Of a stretch of DNA of 64,000 nt, positions 12,601-23,799 are shown piece by piece (positions within the stretch are counted from its first letter, which is position 1; each line of letters begins with the position of its first letter). This DNA is from Caenorhabditis elegans (lineage: Eukaryota; Nematoda; Chromadorea; Rhabditida; Rhabditidae): NCBI RefSeq assembly GCF_000002985.6, contig NC_003284.9, positions 6,696,001 to 6,760,000 on the forward strand, given 5' to 3'. The position numbers and the translations under genes were made by a program. A model generated the notes under the pieces. That model was given only the letters and a program-made list of their open reading frames with translations, searched no databases and was not told the origin of the DNA.

Positions 12601-13142
12601 ACGAGAATTGCTCGAAATGGAAAAAAAGACTGTCAATAAGAATGTCCAAAAGGAGAGCTCCAAGGGTGAGCTCAGACATTTGAAAAATCATTTCAATCGT
12701 TTTTTTCAGGCACGCCTCGATGACGATAGCGAAGACATAATTGACGATACAAACGGAAATCATGTTGATTCACTGCAAGAAAAAATCAGCAAAGAAATGA
12801 AAACTACGGTGGAAGCCATCGCGTATATTGCCGAGCACATGAAAAGAGAAATGAGTTTGAAAAAGGTGACCTTATCTTTTCAAACATTATTTTTAAATTT
12901 GTCAATCTAGATGAGAGACGACTGGAAGTATGTTGCAATGGTGTTAGACAGACTCATTCTTCTGATATTCTTTGGAGTAACGTTAGGTGGAACATTGGGA
13001 ATTATTTGCTCAGGTACTTTAAAATAATTTTTTAAAACTTATCAAGACAATTTCAGCGCCACATGTGTTTGACTTTGTGGATCAGGAGGCAATCATAAGC
13101 AAACTAAATGCTAAATACCTACCGTCTGATATGTATTCTTAA
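6692..13142 (+). CDS. acr-2: Nicotinic acetylcholine receptor non-alpha subunit ACR-2
   Basis: Thirteen exons keep frame: 6692-6842, 8421-8657, 9103-9169, 10913-11029, 11190-11332, 11378-11450, 11499-11658, 11712-11792, 11849-12032, 12496-12665, 12710-12865, 12911-13013, 13057-13142, giving 575 residues. A signal peptide (1-20) leads into a Cys-loop ligand-gated channel extracellular domain. The Cys-loop ([15 protein letters not shown]) spans exons 4-5. TM1 is about 264-289, TM2 about 294-316 ([22 protein letters not shown]), then TM3, a long M3-M4 loop and TM4 in exon 12. Loop C has no adjacent Cys pair, so this is a non-alpha subunit that would need an alpha partner to bind acetylcholine. 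ACR-2 is known in cholinergic motor neurons, where it tunes excitation. It is followed closely by acr-3 on the same strand. Introns 1 and 3 are 1.6-1.7 kb. Confidence 0.96.
6921..7206. repeat. Dispersed MITE-like repeat in acr-2 intron 1
   Basis: Imperfect terminal inverted repeats: GGAGTAGCGAGGGTGGGAAA... at the left, and the reverse complement of a similar sequence ending at 7206. Internal phrases such as CCAAATATCATAGTAAACG and GCGACAGCGCTATAG recur near 23.3, 30.9 and 52.5 kb. Confidence 0.65.
11055..11108. repeat. TA-rich microsatellite in acr-2 intron 4
   Basis: Alternating TA runs with AGATA interruptions and a repeated CTTTAAATATATATA unit. Confidence 0.8.
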
Positions 13143-13286
13143 TTGGTTTTCCTCTACTCAGAATCACTAGGCAATACTGTTCAAAACACGTATTTGGGTA
13201 GTTGTTTTATATTTTCTGGTTTCATTTTTACTGGTTCGATGTTCAATTTTCATTTCATTTCTTTTCAATTGCTCTTTCTTTTTTAT

Positions 13287-13292
13287 AATAAA
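13287..13292 (+). terminator. acr-2: Poly(A) signal of acr-2
   Basis: AATAAA lies 145 bp after the acr-2 stop and about 295 bp before the acr-3 ATG. This spacing fits an upstream gene of a nematode operon. Confidence 0.6.
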
Positions 13293-13586
13293 CTTTCCTA
13301 GTTTGAGTGCAAATTGAAATTCAATGTGAACATGAAAAGATGAGAGGACCTCATCATCCACTTCAAAATCATTTTGCCTGCTAACGACACCTGAAAGACA
13401 ACGTGTTTTCTTATAAACGATTTAAGCAAGACGGAGCTCTTATATGAAACGGACCCTCCAGTCTGTTTTGTTCCCAGGGTGGTGCTTCAATTTAGTCAGT
13501 TAGTGGCGAGAGTAGTATCCTAATGAAATGTAAACACTATTGTGGTGGTAGTCTTTACTAACTCATATATTTTATTCATTTAAAAA

Positions 13587-16500
13587 ATGCAGAAAATATG
13601 GTTATTCTCTATTATTACTATTTTCCTAATAACAGGTAATATTTGTGCTCAAATTTCAAAATGTTAATTGTCAAGATTTATTTCAATTTTGACTATTTAA
13701 AATGTACAAGCTCAGAATTGCAATGCTATCCTAATTCTGCTGAAGAACGCTTATTGTCGTATATTTTCGATGGATACAACTCACTTATTAGACCTGTATT
13801 AAATGCATCATCTCCTCCAATAGAGGTACATAAATTTTACTATTCAAATTTAAAATTTTTTTTTTTTAATTTTCAGGTATTCTTTAGTTTGGCATTTGTA
13901 CTACTCATTAATGTAGACGAGAAAAATCAAATTATGCAAACAAACGTTTGGCCTACAATGAAATGGAATGATTATCAAATGCAATGGGACCCTCGCGAAT
14001 TCGATGGGATTAAAACGATCCGGGTTCCACCTGATAAAGTTTGGCTGCCCGATATTGTACTTTTCAACAAGTAAATATATTAATTGTTATAAAATCTTGG
14101 TGTTGTTTGGGAGGAAGCAAGTGCGATTCAGTGTCTAGGAAGTACAAAATGACAACCTAAGTGCCTCGTATAGGCAAGCAGTCATTTCCTTCACGCGTCT
14201 GTATACCACAACTCAATTTCTCAACATTAATTTTTTAATAGAACCTAAAACCTATCATATAATAATTATTTTACAGTTTTTGCAATTGCAATTGATTCGT
14301 CGTTTATTTTAGAAAATATTAGTGTGAAACTGTGAGACCAGAGATACGAAACATTTTTTGGTCCATTTTGTTTATATTGTTGTGTAGACATAGAGAAAAA
14401 TACAAGTTCTGAAAGTATCTTCACTTTTCATTGAAAGTTTCGAGAAGGTGCTCAAATACGGAATTCGCCGCATTATCGACTTTTCGAAGCTGTAAACTGT
14501 AAAATTTATTGTTGAATAAAAGTCTCTATATTTCGTAATTTATCTCAAACAAAGCTTGAGAAAAAAGTGCCTTGTAAATGTTTCCAAAGTGCCGAAAAAT
14601 GGGCAGCAGATCAATTTGAGGCCACTACTTTTTAGATAATTTAAATTTTCAAGTTTCACTGAATACTTTCAGCGCTGATGGAAATTATCTTGTATCATTC
14701 TATTCAAATGTAGTCGTTGAGCATACTGGTGATATGCTATGGGTTCCACCCGCCGTTTATAAAAGCAGCTGTTTGATTGATGTCGAGTTTTTTCCTTTCG
14801 ATGGTGAGTCTCCATTTTTCAGATAACACTTTTTTTAGAATGTGTGCTTTATAAAAAAGTAACAAAATAGAAAACCAAAGAAAAATTATGTTTATCTCGA
14901 GAAACATCTTTTTAGAGCAAGTGTGCTCGCTCACTTTTGGATCTTGGACTTTTCGAAAGGACGAGTTGCAGTTATCTTATCTCTCTGGCAAACGTCATGT
15001 ATGTTGGCTGCGGGAAGGGATTTGTGAGGAAATTCAATTTCACGGAACTTTTCAGGTGGAACTGAATGACTACTTGCCTTCAGGAGTTTGGGACCTAATA
15101 GATGCACCGGGTTTGTTGATTGACGAAAGGTCCAAAATATCATATCAAATCAAAATCAGAAGGTAACATTGTTTTTAAAACATGCAAAATTACTATTTGT
15201 AAATCCGCAGGAAAGCTCTTTTCTACACTGTTATCCTCATCATGCCAACTGTGTTGATGGCATTTTTGTCAATGATGGTCTTCTATTTACCAGCAGAATC
15301 CAGTGAGAAAATAACACTAGCAATTAGTATTCTGCTTGCTTTAGTAGTTTTTCTGCTAGTGGTTTCAAAGGTAATTTTTAGAAGATTTTTTTGAGTATAT
15401 ATTTTTTCCAAATCAAAGATTCTACCGCCAACAAGCTCCACAATTCCATTAATGGCAAAATATCTCCTTATGACATTCATAATGAATATGATCACTATTA
15501 TGGTAATTGTTCAAAACAACTTTAGCATTTTTTCTTTTCCTCTTGTTTTAGGTTAGCGTTATTATCATAAACGTATATTTCCGAGGTCCAGCAACTCATA
15601 TCATGCCGAATTGGGTTAAAACTGTTTTTCTGAAGGTAAGAACTATATTTTATTTAAATTTATATTTTTGAAACCTTAACTTCCAGTTCCTTCCTGTTCT
15701 TTTTGTGATGCGTCGGCCTGAAAGTACGGAGAAAGAGTTGGCCAAAATGAAACGAGAGAAACGTGAGAGAAGAAGTATGAAATCTGCACTGAAGACGTTC
15801 TTTAAAAGAAACGATGCTAAGGTTGGTTTATTCGTTTTGTTTTCACATAGGTATTCTCAATTTAATCCCTATTTATGTTTTGGAAAGTAAAACTATGTAT
15901 TCGAAAAATTATTCTTCAAATATTTTCAGATCAGCGAGCAACCAAAACAAACATCAAGGAAAGATGTAAGTAGAGTTAATTGCAAAATATCGGAGAAACT
16001 ATGATTCTTAGCCATTACAATTTTTAGTTAAAAAGGTTTGAATTGCAACAAAAAAATATTGTTTTTGTGTCAATTGGGTACATTTTGGTTTTGGTCCTAA
16101 AGGGTAACTGTTTCCACAATGTGTAAAAAATATTTTAGAAAAATAACATTTTTCAAAAAACCTCAGTTTTTTATAGCAGTCGAGATGTAGATTTTTATTT
16201 ATTTATCTTCTTTTCCCTCAATTCGTGAGGCTTACTATAATTAATTCCCCGAAAATGTTTCATAAATTCCTTTTTTCTGGAAAGTTTTCCAAATGGTTTT
16301 CCAGTTATTGAAAATGTTTCATTTATACTGTTTGATTTAGGGGTCCAGTTCCGAGGAAAAACTGTCATCGGATGCGAAGAAAGCTATTGAAGCGATCGAG
16401 TATATCACAACGCATCTCACACACGACAACGCCTTCAAACGGGTCAGTTAACAGAAAAAAATCAAAGAACAATAAAGAGTGACAATCAATTACACCTCTT

Positions 16501-16779
16501 CTGTCCTAATCATCTCCCGTTTACCGAACTCTTTTCAGCAACGTGAAGAATGGAAGTTTGTTTCTGTGGTGATTGATCGATTACTTCTCTATCTTTTTTT
16601 CGCAGGTGCATACCATTTTGACAGAAAGTTGCCCTAACAAAACACAAGTTCTTACAGTAACCACTGGAGGAACTGTCGGAATACTTTTATCCGCGCCGAA
16701 TGTTTTTGAACAGGTCAATCAAACATCGGTGATTGAGAGACTCAAACAACAAGCTGCAGAAGAAATGTTGAATTCATGA
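13587..16779 (+). CDS. acr-3: Nicotinic acetylcholine receptor non-alpha subunit ACR-3
   Basis: Fourteen exons keep frame: 13587-13635, 13716-13825, 13877-14070, 14673-14803, 14916-14998, 15056-15162, 15211-15370, 15419-15502, 15552-15635, 15687-15821, 15930-15965, 16341-16442, 16539-16605, 16658-16779, giving 487 residues. It has a signal peptide ([15 protein letters not shown]), a Cys-loop with 13 residues between cysteines ([15 protein letters not shown]), TM1-TM3 in exons 7-9, a basic M3-M4 loop (KREKRERR) and TM4 split across exons 13-14. Loop C lacks the adjacent cysteines, so this is a non-alpha subunit. Many intron positions match acr-2, consistent with tandem duplication. Intron 5 (14999-15055) is 57 nt with no stop in frame, so its retention would add 19 residues. 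Literature I recall describes acr-2/acr-3 as co-transcribed. Confidence 0.94.
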
Positions 16780-17396
16780 ATAACATTTATATTCCCCCAA
16801 CATCATAAAGAAATATGTCTTCTCGTTCTGATTTCTTCCCAATTCTATCTCGTATGTTCAATTGATCACTTTTCCAAATGTCTATATGCTGAATGAAAAT
16901 GAAACAAAAAAAAATGAAGATTATGACGTGATTTGATTTGATGGACTGTGTCATTTTCGAGACTTTGGCCTGTTTTATAAATATGTACTTCCTTCGTTTT
17001 GACAGTGACAATTATTTTTCAAACGCCAATTTTTCTTCATCTTGATATGAAGAGATATAAATGCATTGATAAAATTTCCAAAACAATGTAAAAGTTTCTT
17101 CGCTTTTTTGATGTTAAGTATATTCTTATTCAACTTTACCACGTTTATAATATGCAAAAAAGTTTTTACACATTATTGTATTAGTAAATTGTATTGTAAA
17201 TTAAGCAATATCCACCTATCATACTAGGATCAGTTCATTATTTTTTGCTCGTTTCCTCTCAATTCATTTAACTAGGCTGAGAAAAAGCAAAAATAGGCAT
17301 AATCCTGAATAACTGGCTTCGAGTTGAGACACCAAGGGTGATCATAATTTTTAAACTTAATTTAAGAAAAAAATCACAACTGAAAACGTGAATTCC

Positions 17397-17404
17397 TATA
17401 AAAA
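17397..17404 (+). promoter_or_regulatory. TATA-like element upstream of nas-11
   Basis: TATAAAAA followed by GGG, about 174 bp upstream of the nas-11 start. This motif is common in AT-rich DNA, so it is only a candidate core promoter. Confidence 0.3.
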
Positions 17405-17574
17405 GGGACACTTTCAATACATTTATACACAAGTATTCAATTTTTTAATAGAAAACTAATAATCTATGGCTCTGAATAAGCTACTGACAATTTTTGTCCC
17501 CTAGGTTCTGATTTTATTGTGTTTTTCAGAAAGTAGTATTGCATTTAACACTAATGCAGCAAATAAATTTTTTC

Positions 17575-17576
17575 AG
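17575..17576 (+). promoter_or_regulatory. nas-11: Probable SL1 trans-splice acceptor of nas-11
   Basis: TTTTTTCAG lies one base before the ATG, the usual arrangement for SL1 trans-splicing. It supports the start at 17578. Confidence 0.6.
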
Positions 17577-17577
17577 A

Positions 17578-20320
17578 ATGACACCATCTTTGGTGTTTCT
17601 CATTGTGGTGATAGTCGTTGTGGAGGGGCAGGGGTGGCGACCATGGGATAGGTTCAATCATCCTGGGAATTTCGGAAACTGGGGTGGAAATAATTGGGGC
17701 ACCCGTCAAAGGAATCAAGAACCACATGATATTCCACCTCCAGTTCCCCCGCCAGGATTTCGAGGAAATAATGATCGATTTGGAGGTAACATAATCAAAG
17801 TTGTCGAAATCATCGACTTGGGTAAAAGCAAAAACCGCGGAGATATCCTATCGGATTTTAAGGTACTTGTAGGGTTAAAAAATATACATTAATAATAGTT
17901 TTTCAGGACGTGCACAAAAAACACAGGCACCTTGGTCGCAAAGAATGGAAAGGCAAAGTAAAACAATTCTGTCACAGGTTTCCTGGTCATCCAAACTGTA
18001 GAAGAGGGAAGGTTCCTGATCAAAAGGAGCTTGAAGAGATGATTGGACAATTCTCAAAAGGAGGAATTGGAAGATTCTTGAAAAGAGTTCCCAAGTTCGT
18101 TTTTTTTTCTTTGTTTTTTATTCAAGGGAAGTGATTTTACAGAATTTACATTGAAGATCCACTTGCAAGAGTAGATCCAAAGCTGAAAGGATTTCTGGAA
18201 AACGCCGGAAGAGGGTTTGGTCATGTAAGCTCGGAACATGTGAACAAACTCAGAGTATGTACTATTTCAAATGTTGATTGACCAGTCATTAAAGTATTTA
18301 GGATATTTGCAAACGAAGAAAATGTAGGGAGCAGCCAGAATCCGCCAAAAAGACTAGAGAACTTTTTACTCAAAAGGTATTTACAAAAATTCTTGGATGT
18401 TGTTTTAATTTAACCTGTTTTAGCTTGCTGACTTTGAGACGAAAATTGCTGGAAAAGATAAAACCGATTCTGTACAATTGAGATTTGACAGAACTCTTCA
18501 AATTAAAGAAGCGCTTCTCGAAAAAGGAAACTTGACAGCTGATATTGTTCCCGTGGACAACGGAGTTTACGATTTAGACACAATGCTAACAGAGGAACAG
18601 GCAAATATTCTTCTTAACGAGCTAAATAAAGCGGGAGTAGGAGATGATGAAATACCACTACCAGATGCAGATACTGATGACGAAGATGATGACGATTCTA
18701 CTAATTCAGCCAGTGGAGCAGCACCAGGGAGCTCACGATTAAAGAAGTTAGTTATTTTTTATAGTATATTAGCGATATGTAGGGATCTTGCTGAGGAATC
18801 ATGCTATGCTTAAATTGCCAAATCTGACACTATGTTTGTAACCGAGTGTAATGTGAGCATTGCGAATGGTCGTTCTGTGATCCTTGACTGCGATCTGTCC
18901 ATCATGAATTAGCAGCGTATTGAGATAACTTAGCATGTAGCAGTGTTGACCAACTATATAATTGCCAGAGTTTTATCATTAATTAATTTATAAATATGAA
19001 AACATATTTTATTAACTTGAAAATAATGTTTACTTATGTTTTAATCTTAATCAGTACCATAAATACTACCTGAAAATTTCAAATTGTCCCGAGTATAACT
19101 AATGTATTAACGTATTAACGTTGTTTGCAAAAAAAACAAGTTACAGTTAGGTTTTTCAAATATTTTCCAAAAAATATGATTCCTTCAAATCAATCAAATA
19201 ATTTTCTACATTTTTAAGAAAAAACTAAAACTAAAACGGGCAGAATTGTAGATTTGCTGCCCATCTCATCCTAGTGATGCACTACTATTTTCAGATCCGC
19301 TCTCTATTTTGAAGGAAATCTGATCAAGAAATGGGATCCAAGTTCCCCAATCAGATATGTACTTGACAGTTCTTTAGGTGAGGTTGCAAACATTTTTTTG
19401 TTGAAAATATTGAAAATATTCAGAGGATCTTGACAAAAATGACGTTCGGGCAGCAATTTACGAGATTGAAAAGAACACCTGCATAAGATTCAAAGAGCTC
19501 AGTTCCCCACCAACTGGATCTCATATTGTTTACTACAAAGTTGACAGTCCGACATTGTGAGTTCATATTACACAGAGGTGTTCTTATCGAGAGGTCAAAC
19601 TAAAATAAGTAGAACGGTTGTTTAAAACTTATAACGTCTGATTCAGCTGTGGTCTTTCGTATGTTGGTCGAGCTGACCCTGCCAACCCAGTTTATCTTAG
19701 TTTTGGATGTGACAATGTAAGAAATCTTTCATGTCATTATTTCCCAATTGAGGAAATTTCAGAACAAAGGAGTTGCAATTCATGAAACAATGCATGCGCT
19801 CGGAGTTGCCCATCAGCACCTTCGCAATGATCGTGATCAATTTATTACTATTAATTGGAGTAACATTGATCCACAACAATACGATGCATTTGTTGTGGTG
19901 GATTCAAAACTGTACACTTCGTAAGTGTTTAGTAATCCATATGGTTCAAAACAAAACTTCTAGATACGGAGTGAAATACGCATACGACAGTATCATGCAT
20001 TACAACGGTTACACTGCTGCTCAAAACATTGCGATTCCTACTATGAACCCAAAAACAAACTCTGCCGTGAATCTTAAAGTTCTTGGACAAAGGCAAAAGA
20101 TGGGGACAACCGATATTGAACTTCTGAAAAAAATGTATTGTCAACCTGGTGAGTGGAATGTGTGTTAATAATACTGAAAATCAAAATTTCAGGATGCGAT
20201 GACAAAAATGTTTATTGCGGAGCATGGGCTCTCAAAGACTTGTGCAAAAATCCGGGACATGATCAATACATGGCTGCCAATTGTAAGAAGAGTTGTGGAT
20301 TGTGTGCTATTGGAAAATAA
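17578..20320 (+). CDS. nas-11: Astacin-family zinc metalloprotease NAS-11
   Basis: Eleven exons keep frame: 17578-17862, 17907-18094, 18143-18254, 18302-18376, 18424-18746, 19295-19377, 19424-19556, 19647-19716, 19763-19920, 19964-20148, 20193-20320, giving 579 residues. It has a signal peptide (MTPSLVFLIVVIVVVEGQG), a Trp/Gly/Asn-rich N-terminal segment, a long prodomain ending in a very acidic stretch (DTDDEDDDDS), then the catalytic domain. The zinc site is HETMHALGVAHQHLRNDRD, and the Met-turn is SIMHYNGY. A C-terminal ShK-type domain has six cysteines (CDDKNVYC...CKKSCGLC). It is probably a secreted endopeptidase acting on extracellular matrix or cuticle proteins. The residue after the third zinc His is Gln, where astacin has Glu. 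It lies tail to tail with smf-2; the stop codons are 37 bp apart. Confidence 0.95.
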
Positions 20321-20357
20321 TGTATTTTTGAATGTGATCATAAAGCAAATTTAATAA

Positions 20358-22670
20358 TTAAAAGTATACATCGTTCACAACAAAGGTTTCTGTGATCCAC
20401 GGAGCATCCAGTTCCAGTGTTCTATGAAAATCAAATCCCGGAAGGTTCTGAACCAAGAGATTTAGTCAACGTTTTCTGGGAAAAAAATAAAAAAATACCA
20501 CAGTGTCGTTCATAAGTTCGCAAGCAACCAAACAGTAGATAGCCTAAAATTACACAACTAAAAGTTACTTGAATTTTTGAAAGACAAACCAGATAAAGGA
20601 TAAAAGCAATGTATAACAAAGTAAATGGCCCAATAATAACAAAAATCAGCCAACCAGTGCCGAAATTTTCAGTCACATACTGGAAAATGAAGTACACGTT
20701 GATCCCGATTGTAATAATTCCACAGATAATAGAAAAGTATTGTAGAGGTCTGAAAAATAAAAATTGTTCTAATTTGCTTGGTTTTGTGAGTACTTGGAAG
20801 TTCGAAAATTGTGCATAATCCGCTTACTGGAAGTAAATGTAATCATCGGAATCAATGCAAACGGTAGCTGTACCATTTGAACACAGTTTAGAAAGTCATT
20901 CATACCTGAAAATTAAATTATGGTATACAACTTGTTTTCGATCAAAAGCGGCATGAATCTCAAGAATATACCAAAAATATACTATAGCGACTGTGTTGTA
21001 ACATCACTTTTTGCCACCAGGCAATTTCCAAAGTTGCCTAAAAATTTTTTTCAGCAACCGGAAACTTGATTCCCTGACATTTACCAATTCTTGACTGAAA
21101 ATCTACCTGTCAAATTTTTGATGCCGTGGGCTTTTATGCAGAGGATCAACGTTGGAGTGATTGCAACCGCTCTGGTTATCAGTACACGTTTCCATTTCGG
21201 CCACGAGATTCTCACAAATCCTTCCATCACAAACTGTCCTGTATATGTTCCTGTCATTGTTGATGATTGTCCTGCTGCGAATATGCCAATCGCCCAAATT
21301 ATCATTGCAAATAGTCCAAACTGACATCCCAGGTATATCCCACCCTTGAATAAAAACGTGACATTTGGATTAATTTCCAATCATACTTGAAACAAATCCA
21401 CTGTTACAGATGATGTATTGTTTGGAAAGACGTTCGAATCGGGAATATCATTGTGAGACAGACACATTGAATTCTCAATTAATTTTAAATTTATCATTTG
21501 TTATCAGTTTATTTTTCTTACAACGTCACCATTGGTCTTTTGATAAAGTCCACGTGCAAATACGGAGAGAACAAACAGATTTATAAAAAAACTGACGGAC
21601 AATGCAAACGCCGATTCAATGGAAAAATATTTGTTCGCTTCGGCAATGCGAGTTTTGCTTGAGCGGTCGACTTTTCGTGACTCAAAATCTTAGAATCACA
21701 TAACGTTATTTCGATAGAACTAACCTTAACCAAAGCTGAATGCAAATAAAAATTATGTGGCATTATCACGGCTCCAAAAATGGAAATAGCCGTTATAATT
21801 TCTTCCTTTCCACATCCACTACACCAGGGGACAACAGTACCAGTAAGAACTTTAGTCAACACTGGCTTCATCACAACAAACTGAAAAGCTGAATTTAACT
21901 GGATAGAAAATGATAAATGCTTACTTCGTAACCAAAAGAAATTGCCATTGTAGAAATTAGAGCAACAAATATAAACTCCAGTTTTCGGATGCCATATCTA
22001 TCAATGAACAGAAAAGTGAAAGTATCCAAGATAGTAATTAGAACGCCGACTAATAAAGGAATTCTGAAAATGGAATTTTGTGAAGTTTTCCTAAATTATT
22101 TTCTAGTTAAAATTGATCTTACTTGCCACTGGACAATAAATAAATGGCTATTGCCGTTCCGATAACCTCTTGCATATCACTGCATACAATCGCAATCTCA
22201 ATCATGAGCCAAAGAATGATTCGGGGAACCAACGGATAGTAATCATAAGCAATCTTAATGAATTTACAAAATTATTTTAAAAGTTGAATTATCTACTTCA
22301 GCCATGTGTTTCCCACTGACAACGCCTAGTCTTGCGGACATTCGTTGAAGAAGCATTCCAACAATATGAGACACCAATAAAACCCAGAGAAGTTTGTATT
22401 CAGCTTGAGCTCCAGCCTGGAGATCACTTTCAATGTTTCCTGGATCCAAATACGCAATGCTCATTAGAAATCCAGGGCCAGTAAATGCCCAAAGCTTACG
22501 CCAGGAGAACCATGTATTCTGAGCATTTATGCAAACTGAAATTTGTTTTGCTTGATTTAAAATAATACCTTTTCATCTTCGGGAATTTTTACTGCAATCG
22601 TGTCATCAAACGTTTTTTCTCGAGCCGGGGGAGCTAGATCAGATATGTTAGCGTTTTGAAAACCAGGCAT
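20358..22670 (-). CDS. smf-2: NRAMP-type divalent metal transporter SMF-2
   Basis: Twelve exons keep frame: 22670-22569, 22518-22297, 22253-22123, 22063-21925, 21880-21725, 21680-21522, 21473-21387, 21344-21107, 20905-20794, 20749-20590, 20543-20499, 20447-20358, giving 546 residues. It is an NRAMP/SLC11 proton-coupled importer of Mn2+/Fe2+ in the plasma or vesicle membrane. The TM1 metal motif is DPGN ([11 protein letters not shown]) and the TM6 motif is MPH ([16 protein letters not shown]). The family transport signature segment [13 protein letters not shown] is in exon 8, and there are about 11-12 membrane helices. It is a tandem paralogue of smf-1 downstream on the map: exons 2-10 match it in length, but the last coding exon is split by one extra intron. 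The name smf-2 rather than smf-1 rests on remembered map order next to nas-11. Confidence 0.92.
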
Positions 22671-23799
22671 TTTCAGAGCTCAAGGGTTAGCAACAGCAAA
22701 TACAGGTTACTGTCGGACTCATGTGTTTTATACTTTTTATGTTGTTATTTTTTCTCCTCTGATAATAAGTAATCATAACAAAAAATTTCTTCCGCAGTTC
22801 CTCTGTTATCTAAAAACAAATAAGACTACTCCCAACAATTAAATCCTCTGCTTCATGTGGCAAGCATGAAAAAAATAGACAGGTGAGAGTTTGTAACTTG
22901 TTTATTGTGAAATATAAACTAAAAATGTTTGAGAATTGAGTTTCGACATTAAATCTCTTACATGTTTTAGATATTCCAAAGTTTGGAATATTTGGAATCC
23001 AAACATTTCAGTCAAATTTTGGTGAACTATAAAATTAGATTTTTTTTTTTTACTTTTTTAAAGAAATTTTGAGTATTTTTGCAATTTTGATATAAATTTC
23101 ACATACAGATTAACAATTAACACACAATAACAATTAAAATTGCACATTTTTACCTGATTTCCCAAGTTATTATAGTCATGTTTTTTTGTATTCAGCTTAC
23201 TATTCATGTGCAGAAACATGCTTAGTTTTTTTTTGCTTGTATTGAAGGAGAAGTAGTGAGAAATAGCTTAAACCCGGCTTTCGTGGTGTCAAAATAGCCA
23301 AATATCGCAATCAAACTTTTCAAAGAAAAATTCTTTCAAAAATTGATAATTATCAAGTTTCTACCACATTTTTGGAAGTCGTAGATCAAAAAAAAAACTT
23401 TCGTTCTAATTTTATAGAGTTTCAAATATTAGTAATCAAACATTGCAGGTATTCGAATACTGTCAATAAAAGTTTTTCAAACAAATTTTGAAATTATTTT
23501 TGTGATATTAGATCAGTTTGGCACCACGTTAGTGATTTTCAACAGTTTTTCCAATAAATAGCTCATTTTTTGCACGATAAAACAAATAATGATGTTTCTT
23601 TTCTTGTCTTCTGATGTTCCTGATGTTGTATCACAATTTCACATTTTCTGCGAGGCACATCAAAAGAGTCTCAAACATACTTTATATCTATTCAATTTAA
23701 TAGAAAAGTAGAGTCGTGGAAACATATAAACATACACACAAGTGAAGAAAAAAACACGATGAAAAACCCAAAATGAGAATTATGCTCATTTAATATAAA
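22671..23799. other. Intergenic region between smf-2 and smf-1
   Basis: About 1.1 kb with no exons. Contains a TGATAA at 22760-22765, about 90 bp upstream of the smf-2 start (a GATA-factor candidate), and a dispersed repeat near 23252-23560. Confidence 0.55.
23252..23560. repeat. Diverged copy of the dispersed MITE-like repeat
   Basis: Contains GCCAAATATCGCAATCAAAC, a CATTGCAGGTATTCGAATA-like segment and an inverted GGTGTC/GGCACCAC pair. These match the layout of the copies at 6.9, 30.9 and 52.5 kb. Ends are approximate. Confidence 0.45.

Larger units (their letters stand above)
16780..17577. other. Intergenic region between acr-3 and nas-11
   Basis: About 800 bp with no exon-like sequence. 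It would hold the acr-3 3' UTR and the nas-11 promoter. A TATAAAAA element lies at 17397-17404. Confidence 0.6.
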
